DNA of 64,000 nt from Rhodoglobus sp. (GCA_025463605.1 JAODAV010000003.1:56834-120833), one strand, 5' to 3'; positions 48,101 to 55,746 are shown, counted from the stretch's first letter. Notes: generated by a model from the sequence alone, not told the origin. Numbers and translations are program-made.

Positions 48101-48703
48101 CTCGCCACCAGCTGGAGGATGCACCCGGCGCTATGCGCCGCGGTCTCCGATCTCGCCTATGACAACCGCCTGCAATCGCGTGTGCCCGAAACCACCGATC
48201 GTCTGCTTTCAGGCGTCGTCCCCGGGTTGCACGCCGTGCCCGTCGCGCACGCCGGAAACTCGACAGAGTCGCCCGAGGAGGCCGAGCGCGTTGTCGCCCT
48301 TGTGCTCGCGCATCTCACCCATGAGTGGACCGACCCTTCCCTCGGTCGCGTACGGGATCCGCTGCGCCCGTCCGACATCATCGTCGTCGCGCCTTACAAC
48401 GCCCAGGTCGACCTGCTGCGTTCTGCGCTCGACGCCGCGGGACTCACGCAGACCCCGGTCGGAACGGTCGATCGCTTCCAGGGCCAGGAAGCAGTCGTGG
48501 CGATCGTGTCTCTCACCGCCTCGTCGGCCCTCGACGTGCCGCGCGGGATCAGCTTCCTCCTGCTGCGCAATCGGTTGAACGTGGCGATTTCCCGCGCGAA
48601 GTGGGCGGCGTACCTCGTGCACTCCCCCGCGCTGCGGGACTACCTGCCCGTCACCCCCGCGGGTCTCGCCGAGCTGAGCGGATTCATCCGGCTGGTCAGC
48701 TGA
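45188..48703 (+). CDS. TM0106-type RecB-like nuclease / RNase H-like / UPF1-like helicase fusion
   Basis: 1171 aa, three modules. N-terminal RecB-like (PD-(D/E)xK) nuclease: 'GFADFLIR' then 'YEVYDTKLARKARI' with the K, and Cys near residues 225-235 ('CGRCAECAEQ'). Middle YprB-like RNase H fold: 'DIFFDFEGDPLW' and 'IADYNRYDCVSTLRL'. C-terminal superfamily 1 helicase: Walker A 'GPPGSGKTYVGAH' (about residue 796), 'VIDEAGQFSL', 'LLGDPQQLPQV', 'VDRFQGQEA' and 'NVAISRAKWAAY'. Likely DNA repair or defence; the partners are unknown. ATG 45188 follows AAAGG. Confidence 0.88.
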   Translation: MFVRDSVVYYSASDLTNAVKCEWSLMRRLDAKLGRIPAVEEPEDAMLARAGILGGEHEARALAGFLAEYGTHTPGSPGGVAIIAEPQPRADPTALAAAMEATVAALRDGARVVFQGTFFADGFVGFADFLIRADNGGEPVYEVYDTKLARKARITALLQVAAYADQLERLGIPIGPSVHLLLGDGTTSTHRLADISPVFQDRVARLRHMLDERVRAAEPLPWGIEGYAACGRCAECAEQVAETRDVLLVAGMRSTQRVRLAEAGIRTIDELAASEGEVEGIGTAALAKLRDQARMQLAAVPHAPDERPVVSFRVHDPAGLAALPEPDPGDIFFDFEGDPLWTDASARDWGLEYLFGVIDHDGEREHFLPFWAHDRAQERQALVDFLEYVRARRLTYPNMHIYHYADYERSHLQALCARYGTGETVLDDLLREHVLVDLYPVVKRSIRISEGSYSLKKLEPLYMGDELRESSVTNAADSIQAYVEYTLLVAAGRADEAKVALAEIADYNRYDCVSTLRLRDWLLARADEAGVPRRAVLPVEPSDDSQLDRAEDAVRNELYAQIDGVPAAQRNPDETALALAAAAIEYHRREDKSYWWEHFNRHVAPLEDWADQRGVLTVEQAEVVTDWSRMPNGRMDRRVIRLRGRLAAGSRLAPGDTPHTMYAEPIPDACDPVPSGQRSEHARSRVLEVSMRGDTAEVLLDEGTGMGNAGWPMLPVALTPGAPIPTKAQRQAILEWGRDIVDALPHLPGGASLDLLRRIPPRMREGGLVRGGDDAAAIVDSILRLDRSYLAVQGPPGSGKTYVGAHVIAELVRNHGWRVGVVAQSHEVVDNLLRGVVSAGLPVARIAKKAPSSGYAVPPDWAVLDSPQDFVDLIEGGREQGYVLGGTAWDFANAAKVPRAELDLLVIDEAGQFSLANTIAVGMGARNLLLLGDPQQLPQVSQGLHPEPVDRSALGWLSHGHDVLPDEFGYFLATSWRMHPALCAAVSDLAYDNRLQSRVPETTDRLLSGVVPGLHAVPVAHAGNSTESPEEAERVVALVLAHLTHEWTDPSLGRVRDPLRPSDIIVVAPYNAQVDLLRSALDAAGLTQTPVGTVDRFQGQEAVVAIVSLTASSALDVPRGISFLLLRNRLNVAISRAKWAAYLVHSPALRDYLPVTPAGLAELSGFIRLVS

Positions 48704-48747
48704 CGCTCGACGTGCGTCGTGACACCGGCTCGTCGTAGGGTCGAAGG

Positions 48748-49050
48748 GTGAGCGAATTCCGGGTGCGCAGGCGCGAGAGCCTCGAGGTGCTGCGCGCAGA
48801 GGCGTGCGAAGAGCTCGACACGGTCATCCGCGAGAGGCTGCGGTCCGGCGAAGATCCGTGGGCGTTCATGGAGGAGTTGCCGACCGTCGACGAACTCGTC
48901 GTCTACCTGCTTCGGGCCGACGCGATCGCTCTCAACGACGGAATCCAGCCGACACCCGCGCGCGAATACCGTGTGCTGCGCCAGATCGCGCTCGAGCATC
49001 CGGCACTCACGAGCACCGTCTGGCACCTCATCGGCCGGTTCGCCGCATAG
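48748..49050 (+). CDS. Small hypothetical protein (100 aa)
   Basis: 100 aa, mostly alpha-helical and charged; no family recognised. It has an Arg-rich N-terminus and a 'PWAFMEELPTVDELVVYLLRADAIALND' stretch. GTG 48748 is exactly six bases after TAGGGT: leaderless. It ends next to, and faces, the DarT-like gene across a hairpin; a role as a partner is speculative. Confidence 0.65.
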   Translation: MSEFRVRRRESLEVLRAEACEELDTVIRERLRSGEDPWAFMEELPTVDELVVYLLRADAIALNDGIQPTPAREYRVLRQIALEHPALTSTVWHLIGRFAA

Positions 49051-49057
49051 GTCCCAA

Positions 49058-49074
49058 CCCGCCTGTCAGGCGGG
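49058..49074. terminator. Hairpin CCCGCC-TGTCA-GGCGGG between convergent genes
   Basis: Six-base GC stem with a five-base loop. It covers the last codons of the DarT-like gene and lies eight bases after the hypothetical gene's stop, so it may end both transcripts. Confidence 0.55.
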
Positions 49075-49791
49075 AACGAACCACGGCGGGTAGACGACGA
49101 CCTTCGTGTCGCCGACGAGATCACGCACGCGCTCGCGCATGGGCTCGTTGGCTACGCCGACAAGCTGCACGGCGCTGAACGGGAATGAGTCCTTGGCGAG
49201 CGCTTCGGCACTGCGCAGCCCGTCGGCGTCGTGCAGGCCCACGAGCATCCTCTTGAACTCGTCGGGCGAACTCGCGAATCGTGTGAGGGAGCCCGCCGCA
49301 TCGCCGTCGGTGATGACGGCATCGTCGCCGAGTTGCTTCGCGGTGCTCACGAGCACGACGAAGTCGGAGGATGCGGATGCTCGCGCGGCAGCCGACCACC
49401 GGGTCTCGTCATGCGCTCCTCCCCTGAGGTCCTCCCAGAGGGCGGAGTCCGGGGAAAGATAGAAGGGCACGTACTCCGCGACGCTCTGGCCCGGGATCAC
49501 TTCGGCGCTGAGCCTCAATTCGCGAGTGAGGTCCGAACTCACATCCACCACCGGATTGGCGTCGGCACGCAGCTCCGCGGCGTCGAGAATCGCATCGAGA
49601 TTGCGCACGTGGGTGACGTGGTAGATGCGTTGTTCGCCGACGTTGATCGACTTGCGGGAGGTGGTGACGGTCGGCGTGCGCCGGGTGGGGGGGCTCGCGC
49701 CGACCCTGCTCAATCGCGGTCTTTCCGGCACCGATTTGGGGTAACAACTGTCGCAGAGTTCGCCTTCGAACCCATGGATGCACTCCGCCAC
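49066..49791 (-). CDS. DarT-like (DUF4433) ADP-ribosyltransferase with N-terminal Cys/His motif
   Basis: 241 aa. After a Cys/His segment (C-x-H-x5-C-x2-C within the first ~17 residues) and a Ser/Thr/Pro linker comes a DarT-type domain: 'RIYHVTHVRNLDAILDAAEL', 'SSDLTRELRLSAEV', 'YVPFYLSPDSALWEDL' and 'SAEALAKDSFPFSAVQLV', which holds the Glu aligned with the catalytic one. DarT toxins ADP-ribosylate thymidine on single-stranded DNA. No macrodomain antitoxin DarG is nearby. GTG 49791 has AAAGGA six bases upstream. Confidence 0.78.
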   Translation of the reverse strand: MAECIHGFEGELCDSCYPKSVPERPRLSRVGASPPTRRTPTVTTSRKSINVGEQRIYHVTHVRNLDAILDAAELRADANPVVDVSSDLTRELRLSAEVIPGQSVAEYVPFYLSPDSALWEDLRGGAHDETRWSAAARASASSDFVVLVSTAKQLGDDAVITDGDAAGSLTRFASSPDEFKRMLVGLHDADGLRSAEALAKDSFPFSAVQLVGVANEPMRERVRDLVGDTKVVVYPPWFVPA

Positions 49792-49807
49792 AGTTGATCC
49801 TTTCGCG

Positions 49808-49824
49808 GCGACCGAGATGGTCGC
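49808..49824. promoter_or_regulatory. Inverted repeat GCGACC-gagat-GGTCGC upstream of the DarT-like gene
   Basis: Perfect six-base arms with a five-base loop, 17 bases before the GTG. On the reverse strand this lies between a TAGCGA-like box and the ribosome-binding site. It could be an operator or an mRNA hairpin. Confidence 0.4.
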
Positions 49825-49889
49825 TACCCTTCTACGGTACGCGCAATTCACGGACGGGCGAGAACGATGGATGCGCCCGCCACCCAGAT

Positions 49890-51086
49890 TCAGCCCCGAG
49901 CGTCCTCCCACACGAGGGCTTGCACGCGCAGCGCGAGTTCGCGCAAGAGGGCCGCTTCGGCATCCACGAACTTGCGCGGCCGACGGTCGACCACGCACAG
50001 CACACCGATGCGATGGCCGTCTGGTGCGGCCACGGGATACCCGGCGTAGAAGCGCGGAGCCGTCGGGCTGTGCGCCCACGACGATCCCGAGAAACGCCGA
50101 TCCGACCAGAGATCCTCGACGAGGAACAGGCCGGCCCTACGGATCGTGATGTTGCACAGCGATTCGCTGCGCGGCCGGTCTCGCTTCGGCATTCCCGCCG
50201 CGGCCTTCACCCATTGCCGGTCGCCGTCGATGAAGTGCACGAATGCACCGCTCGCCTCGAAGAGGTCGCGAGCCGTCTCGACGATGCGGTCGAATCTCTC
50301 GTCGGGCTCCTGCCGGAGCTCGAGTGACACGAGCGCACTCTGACGCGCACTCTCGTCGATCTTCTCGGGGACGCTCGGCACTTGATCGTCGAGGGGCCCG
50401 ATCATCGCAGGCACGATGCGAGACGCCCAATCCTCATACATCTGGCGACTGGCCATCATTGCAAGGTCGGCGCGGTCGGGCACGAACTTGATGTAGTGAA
50501 AGCCGCGCCGAGCGGCGGCGAGGGCGCGCGCATCCTGGTTCAATCGCTCACCGTGACGCGCGACGACCTCTCGGTACACCGGTGGCAGCGTGAGAATGCG
50601 GGGTGGCCGGGGCAGGCCGATGACGAACACCAGCACATCTGGTGCGCTCTCGCGAATCGAGTCGAAGAGCTCGCGCATCTGCTCTCGCCAAACCCACCGC
50701 GGCGTCAGGTACAGGGCCTCCGGTCCGCCGAGAGCGATCGCGACGGCGTCGAACCTCGAGAGCGCTACGCCCTCGAGTGCCGTTCGTGCCGACGCGGGCG
50801 AGAGCTCTGGTGCCGCGATCGTTTCGACATCCGTGCCGCGGCCAGTGCCCGCCGTTACGGCGCGCGCGATCGCGCCCCCGAGCGCGAGCTCATGGGACAG
50901 CACCCCGTAGCCGACAGCTATGCCGCTGCCCACGAGCAGGATGCGGTCGGGATTGACTCCCCCCGCGTGGGCGATCGGGGCATCCGTGGGAGTGGGCAGC
51001 TGACGCCAGGAATGTTGGGATGACGCGAGCCACAGGCGCACGAAAGGACGCGTGATGCCGTTGCGCACATATTCGAGCATGGTCAC
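49890..51086 (-). CDS. SGNH-hydrolase-like plus GAF domain protein
   Basis: 398 aa. The N-terminal part looks like a GDSL/SGNH hydrolase ('RILLVGSGIAVGYGVLSHELALGG', then 'DAVAIALGGPEALYL') and the C-terminal part is a GAF domain ('RFYAGYPVAAPDGHRIGVLCVVDRRPR') that usually binds a small ligand. The same GAF type ends the kinase at 54244-55746. GTG 51086 or the ATG two codons later. No membrane segment. Substrate and signal unknown. Confidence 0.72.
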   Translation of the reverse strand: MTMLEYVRNGITRPFVRLWLASSQHSWRQLPTPTDAPIAHAGGVNPDRILLVGSGIAVGYGVLSHELALGGAIARAVTAGTGRGTDVETIAAPELSPASARTALEGVALSRFDAVAIALGGPEALYLTPRWVWREQMRELFDSIRESAPDVLVFVIGLPRPPRILTLPPVYREVVARHGERLNQDARALAAARRGFHYIKFVPDRADLAMMASRQMYEDWASRIVPAMIGPLDDQVPSVPEKIDESARQSALVSLELRQEPDERFDRIVETARDLFEASGAFVHFIDGDRQWVKAAAGMPKRDRPRSESLCNITIRRAGLFLVEDLWSDRRFSGSSWAHSPTAPRFYAGYPVAAPDGHRIGVLCVVDRRPRKFVDAEAALLRELALRVQALVWEDARG

Positions 51087-51146
51087 CCCCCGTGATCCAC
51101 TCCCCCGGCACCAATTGTAGAGAGGCCGGGTGCTCGCGCGACAGTG

Positions 51147-52514
51147 CTAGTTCGGCGGGCCCTCCGTCGGCGCGATGTTCTGGTTTTGGCGGAACACGTT
51201 GTGAGGGTCGTATCGGCGTTTGACAGAGGCGAGCCGGGCACGCGTGTGTACGGGGTAGATCGCTGACAGAGCGACTTCGTCCGCCCGGCTCACGAAGTTG
51301 CCGTATGAGCCGGTCGTGAACGGTGCGAGCGTAGACCACAGGTCGCGCACGCGGTGGATGTCCTGATCGGTCGCGCCAGGCGGGAGGAACGCGGCGATGA
51401 GAAGCAGCACCTCGCTGTCGCGCCAAGGGAAGGCCGTGGCATCCGGGTGGATGCGGCTGAACGCGCCGCCGAGGCTGCGGATCATGAGCACGGCCCCGCC
51501 GATGCCGCGGTGCACGGCCGCGAGCGTCGCGATCGTCTCGTCGTTGAACTCGGGCGCGAACGCGTTGTTGTCGACGATCGTGATCTCACCCTCCGGCGGG
51601 TGCGGGTCGTCGAGTACGTCGGCATAGGCTTTCGGCTGGATGTCGCTGCTCACAACTGCCTTGATGCGCAGCAGCGGCTCGATCGCCGTTCGCGCCGCGG
51701 CCTCGTCGTCGCCCGCGTAGCAGACGAGGATCGAGGTTCCGCCAGGCATCTCCTCGCCGAACGACGGAAAGGAGACGAATGTCGAGTTGAGTTCCTCCGG
51801 TGCGGTCCTCATCACATCGCGCCAGGCGGTCATCGCGAGCTCGAGGTCTTCGTCATCCAGCACGATCGCACCAGCGAACACGCCCTTGAGCGGGCGAGCC
51901 TGGAATGTGAAAGCCGTCACGATCCCGAAATTGCCACCACCGCCGCGGAGCGCCCAGAACAGATCGGGTTCCTGCTCCTCACTCGTGCGCACGGTCTCGC
52001 CGGCTGCCGTGACGACATCGGCCGCGATGAGGCTGTCGAGAGCCAGCCCGTACTGCCGGATGATCCATCCGATGCCGCCACCGAGCGTGAGTCCGCCCAC
52101 GCCCACCGTCGTGGTGTCACCCGACGTGAGCACGAGATCGTGCTGCTGCAGTGCTCGCGCGACGTCACCCCAGCGTGCGCCCCCGCCGACGCGCACCACT
52201 GCATTGTCGAGCACGTCGATGCCGCACAGCAGTGTGAGGTCGATGACGATGCCTCCGTCGTTGGTCGCGAGCCCCGAGGCATGGTGCCCGCCCCCGCGCA
52301 CCGAGATCACGATTCCCTGGCCCACCGCGAACCGCACCGCTTCGGCGACGTCATCGGCAGTGGCGGGTTGGGCGACGAACAACGGCGAACCGACCGTGCG
52401 GTACGCGGTGCTCGCCAGGTCGTAACCCTCGTCACCCGCCTCGAGGATCGGGCCGGAGAATCTCTGGCGGAAATCGGAGAACGCTTGGGGATCGGCAACG
52501 GTGGCGGACGTCAT
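51147..52514 (-). CDS. FAD-binding oxidoreductase (BBE family, PCMH/VAO type)
   Basis: 455-aa berberine-bridge-like flavoprotein. 'VISVRGGGHHASGLATND' carries the His that can bind FAD covalently, and the C-terminal 'KRRYDPHNVFRQNQNI' is the BBE motif. Related enzymes oxidise sugars, alkaloids or lignin-type compounds. ATG 52514 gives MTSATVADPQAF; the track start at 52730 overlaps the HdeD gene. No ribosome-binding site is clear. Confidence 0.88.
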   Translation of the reverse strand: MTSATVADPQAFSDFRQRFSGPILEAGDEGYDLASTAYRTVGSPLFVAQPATADDVAEAVRFAVGQGIVISVRGGGHHASGLATNDGGIVIDLTLLCGIDVLDNAVVRVGGGARWGDVARALQQHDLVLTSGDTTTVGVGGLTLGGGIGWIIRQYGLALDSLIAADVVTAAGETVRTSEEQEPDLFWALRGGGGNFGIVTAFTFQARPLKGVFAGAIVLDDEDLELAMTAWRDVMRTAPEELNSTFVSFPSFGEEMPGGTSILVCYAGDDEAAARTAIEPLLRIKAVVSSDIQPKAYADVLDDPHPPEGEITIVDNNAFAPEFNDETIATLAAVHRGIGGAVLMIRSLGGAFSRIHPDATAFPWRDSEVLLLIAAFLPPGATDQDIHRVRDLWSTLAPFTTGSYGNFVSRADEVALSAIYPVHTRARLASVKRRYDPHNVFRQNQNIAPTEGPPN

Positions 52515-52590
52515 CCACCAAGTCTTGCATCGTGCTCCGACAGCCGAAAGTGACCTTCCTTTGAGTTCGCGCGGGGCATACGGTGAAGTT

Positions 52591-53214
52591 ATGACTGAGA
52601 CCGGCAGTATCAGCGATACCCTAGCCCCGCTCGCCAAGGGTATTTGGTGGTGGGTGCTCATTCGTGGCATCCTCGCCATCGCTTTCGGCATCATCGCCCT
52701 CTTCGCGCCGGGCGCCGCACTCACCGCCATCGCGATCGTGTTCGGTGCCTACGCGCTCGTCGACGGCATCATCGCTATCGTGCAGGCGATTCGGATGCGC
52801 GACCGGTTCGCCGCATGGGGCTGGTTACTGCTGCAGGGCATCCTCTCCGCTCTCGCCGGACTCCTCGCGCTCATCCTCCCCGGGATCGCGGGCGCCGTCG
52901 GTGGCCTCTTCGTGCTCTGGACGATCGTGATCTGGAACATCATGCACGGCGTCGCGGGCATCCGCTCCGCCGCGGGAGCCAGCGAGGGGCGCGCGAAGAC
53001 CTGGGGCATCGTGGCGGGCGTGCTCACGATCCTCTTCGGCGGCGTGCTCGGCGTGCTCATCCTGCTCACGCCGGGGGCGACGCTGCTCGGACTCGTCTGG
53101 GTCGTCGGGATCTACGCCATTGTCTTCGGAATCATGCTCATTGCGACTGCCATCCAGGTGCGCAGCGCCGTGACCGGCGGTACGGGCGCTGGCCCGAAGG
53201 TGTCGACGGTCTAG
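52591..53214 (+). CDS. HdeD-like (DUF308) membrane protein
   Basis: 207 aa with six hydrophobic helices in three hairpin-like pairs ('VLIRGILAIAFGIIALFAPGAAL' and similar), the DUF308/HdeD pattern. In enterobacteria HdeD aids acid resistance; here the role is unknown. ATG 52591 is exactly six bases after TACGGT, a leaderless start. Its stop shares CTAG with the convergent DUF5997 gene. Confidence 0.85.
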   Translation: MTETGSISDTLAPLAKGIWWWVLIRGILAIAFGIIALFAPGAALTAIAIVFGAYALVDGIIAIVQAIRMRDRFAAWGWLLLQGILSALAGLLALILPGIAGAVGGLFVLWTIVIWNIMHGVAGIRSAAGASEGRAKTWGIVAGVLTILFGGVLGVLILLTPGATLLGLVWVVGIYAIVFGIMLIATAIQVRSAVTGGTGAGPKVSTV

Positions 53215-53612
53215 CGGCCGCGCCCGCCACCGCTCTCGCGCTGCTGTGTTTTGGCGGCCCGCTCCGACTTGATGCGGGCATTCTCCTCGTGCACCCGTGC
53301 CTGGCTCGCCCGCTCGACGACGAGCCACTCCGGCATGCGCTCGAGCAGTGACTTGATCTCCGCGGTCGTCATGACGTCGGCGGCGCCCGCCCGAGCGAGG
53401 CCCGAGGTGGAGATGCCGAGCTTCTGCGCGACAACCTGGCGCGGGTGGGGACCGTTGAGCCGCAGCGCGACGAGCCACTCGGGCGGCGCGGATTGCAGCT
53501 CCAGGAACTGGGTCCGCGAGACCTCCCCATCCTGAAACTCGGCGGGGGTCGCGGGCAGGTAGATCCCGAGTTTCTTCGCCGCGGTCGCGGGCTTCATAGT
53601 CTGGTCCGGCAC
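53211..53612 (-). CDS. DUF5997 family protein
   Basis: 133 aa. The core 'MKPATAAKKLGIYLPATPAEFQ' and 'LQSAPPEWLVALRLNGPHPRQVVAQKLGISTSGLARAG' match the actinobacterial DUF5997 family, probably a helix-turn-helix DNA-binding protein. GTG 53612 is six bases after TACCCT. Its promoter overlaps that of the divergent LysR-like gene, and the two families are often adjacent. Confidence 0.85.
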   Translation of the reverse strand: MPDQTMKPATAAKKLGIYLPATPAEFQDGEVSRTQFLELQSAPPEWLVALRLNGPHPRQVVAQKLGISTSGLARAGAADVMTTAEIKSLLERMPEWLVVERASQARVHEENARIKSERAAKTQQRESGGGRGR

Positions 53613-53635
53613 TCGTCAAGGGTAGCCTGTGGCTG
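53612..53635. promoter_or_regulatory. Bidirectional leaderless promoter with overlapping -10 boxes
   Basis: Forward TAGCCT (53623-53628) and reverse TACCCT (53624-53619) share the bases TA. Each is six bases before a GTG (53635 forward, 53612 reverse), so both transcripts should begin at their start codons, 22 bases apart, from one symmetric element. Confidence 0.65.
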
Positions 53636-54261
53636 TGTCAGGTCCACTCGTCGTCGCGTTCGTCGTCGGAGTCACCCCCGGCAAGTGGGCGCGAGTGTGG
53701 GCTGAGCGACTGCCCGGGCATCAACTCGAACTGAAGTCCCTATCGCAAGCCGATGCGCTCGCCGCACTGCGATCCGGCGACGCGGATGCTGCGCTCTTGC
53801 GCCTTCCCATCGACGACGAGTCGCTCTCCGCCATCCCGCTCTACGCCGAGCAGCCCGTCGTTGTGGCGCCGAAGGATCACCCCGTCGCGGCGTTCGCCTC
53901 GCTCGAACTCGCTGACCTAGCCGCGGAGATCCTGCTCGAGCAGGAGTGGGCGGACGCCGTCGAACTCGTCGCGGCCAATGTCGGGCTCGCGATCATGCCG
54001 CAGGCTGTGGCGCGCGCGCTCAGCCGCCGGGATGTCGTCGCTCGCCCCGTCACCGATGCCGTTGAGACCCGAATCGCCCTGGCCTGGCTCACGGCACGCA
54101 CGACACCGGCCGTGGAGGAGTTCATCGGCATCGTGCGGGGGCGCACGGCCAACAGCTCGCGTGGAACGGTTGCAGCACCCCCGCCCGTGAAACCGCCCGC
54201 GAAATCGGGTCGCCAGCCGAATCGCACACCGCCCCGTAAGGGCTCAGGTCGCCGTCGCTGA
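53635..54261 (+). CDS. LysR-substrate-binding-domain protein without HTH
   Basis: 208 aa. The sequence matches the periplasmic-binding-like effector domain of LysR regulators ('LVVAFVVGVTPGKWARVWAERLPGH', 'DAALLRLPIDDESLSAIPLYAEQPVVVAPKDHP', 'VGLAIMPQAVARALS'), but the N-terminal winged helix is missing from the start. The tail is Pro/Arg rich. Because the neighbouring DUF5997 protein looks DNA-binding, the two may form a split regulator (inference). The last 18 bases overlap the kinase gene. GTG 53635. Confidence 0.82.
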   Translation: MSGPLVVAFVVGVTPGKWARVWAERLPGHQLELKSLSQADALAALRSGDADAALLRLPIDDESLSAIPLYAEQPVVVAPKDHPVAAFASLELADLAAEILLEQEWADAVELVAANVGLAIMPQAVARALSRRDVVARPVTDAVETRIALAWLTARTTPAVEEFIGIVRGRTANSSRGTVAAPPPVKPPAKSGRQPNRTPPRKGSGRRR

Positions 54262-55746
54262 ATCGAGTGGGTCGAGGGATTCCTCGCTGTCCACTGCGAA
54301 CGCCGCATCGAGGGTGCGACGCGCTTCGCGGCGCAACTCGAGCTCCCGCATGACCATGGCGGCAAGATCTTCGAGGGTCGCGATCTCGTCGTCGCTGATC
54401 GTGCGTGGTTCGAAGTCGAGCACGCACAACGTACCGAGGTTGTAGCCGTCCCACGTGGTCAGCGGCACGCCGGCGTAGAACTGCAGGCCGAACTCTCCCG
54501 CCACGAGGGGATTGGCGAGCGCGCGTGGGTCGCGACGGGCATTCTCGATGATCCACGGTTCGCCGCTGAGGATCGCCGATGCGCACAGACCCGGATCGCG
54601 CGTGATCTCGTCGATCTCGAGTCCATGGTGGGACTTGAACCAGATGCGGTCGGTGTCGACGACGCTCACTATCGCGATCGGCGTGCGAAGTACTCGTGCT
54701 GCGAGTGCAGTTATGCGATCGAACGTGCCGTCGGGGGGTGTGTCGAGCAGGTCGTACCGATGCACGGCCTCCATGCGAGCGTTCTCGTCGTTCCGCTGCT
54801 CGGGGTCCAGCACAGCCTTATGCCGACCCGTTTCGGCCGCGAACATCTGATGGAGGGCGATCGCGACGTCGTGGATGTCCGGTCGCTCCGCGATGTCGCG
54901 CGAGGTCATTGCCTTGAGCAACGGCGCCCATTCGGACGGCACCGCGTCAGGGATGACCGGATCGTCGATGAGTCGCGCCATGGCCGAGTGCTGCGGCGGT
55001 CCGGGGAACGCGAGCTCGCCGGTGAAGCACTGCAGCAGCACGAGGCCGAGGGCGTATACATCGCTCGGAGGGCCGACCTCGGCGCCCCGCGCCTGCTCGG
55101 GACTGAGGTACGCGACGGTGCCCGTTACTGTCTCGCCGTCGGCGACGGGCCCAGAGGCGCCGATCGACGCAACACCGAAGTCGCCGAGTTTCGCGTTGAT
55201 TCGCGAGCCGTCGTCATCGGCGGTGATGAGGATGTTGGCCGGCTTGATATCGCGATGCACGATACCGAGCCCGTGCACGTGCTCGAGTGCCGCGGCGACG
55301 TGGTATCCCACTTGCGCCACTTGCCTGGGCACGAGGGTCGACTCGTCGAGATGGCGCTTCAGGTCGGTTCCCGGCACGAGTTCCATGACGTAGTAGATGC
55401 GGGGGTTGTCGGCATCCGTGCGGTCGATCGCTGCATCGAGCAAGGTGACGAGGCTCGGATGATTCAGCCGCGCGAGTACGGTGATCTCATCCTCCTGGCG
55501 CTGGAAGTCGGCCACGGCCTTCGCGCTCGAACGAAAGACTTTGACGGCGACATCGCGACCGAGGAATTCGTCGTGGGCGCGATAGACGGTGGCCATGCCT
55601 CCCTCGGCGATGAGGGAGTTGAGCTGGTACCGGTTGCGCAACTTCGGCGGGTGTCGCGCGTGCGACGGCTCGTCGATGATCTCCGCGTCCGCGGTCTCGG
55701 TGCTCATGCTCTCTGCGTCTGCGTGAGTTGCGGGCTCCTGGGGCAT
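54244..55746 (-). CDS. Soluble serine/threonine protein kinase with C-terminal GAF domain
   Basis: 500 aa. Hanks-type kinase domain, about residues 38-300: 'IAEGGMATVYRAHD', VAVK Lys, 'HVHGLGIVHRDIKPANI', 'KLGDFGVAS' and 'GTVAYLSPEQARG'. From about residue 320 a GAF domain ('FYAGVPLTTWDGYNLGTLCVLDFEPR') replaces the usual membrane helix and PASTA repeats, so it is a cytosolic kinase that may respond to a ligand. ATG 55746 has GGAGG four bases upstream; TATCCT further up is a likely -10. Confidence 0.87.
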   Translation of the reverse strand: MPQEPATHADAESMSTETADAEIIDEPSHARHPPKLRNRYQLNSLIAEGGMATVYRAHDEFLGRDVAVKVFRSSAKAVADFQRQEDEITVLARLNHPSLVTLLDAAIDRTDADNPRIYYVMELVPGTDLKRHLDESTLVPRQVAQVGYHVAAALEHVHGLGIVHRDIKPANILITADDDGSRINAKLGDFGVASIGASGPVADGETVTGTVAYLSPEQARGAEVGPPSDVYALGLVLLQCFTGELAFPGPPQHSAMARLIDDPVIPDAVPSEWAPLLKAMTSRDIAERPDIHDVAIALHQMFAAETGRHKAVLDPEQRNDENARMEAVHRYDLLDTPPDGTFDRITALAARVLRTPIAIVSVVDTDRIWFKSHHGLEIDEITRDPGLCASAILSGEPWIIENARRDPRALANPLVAGEFGLQFYAGVPLTTWDGYNLGTLCVLDFEPRTISDDEIATLEDLAAMVMRELELRREARRTLDAAFAVDSEESLDPLDSATAT

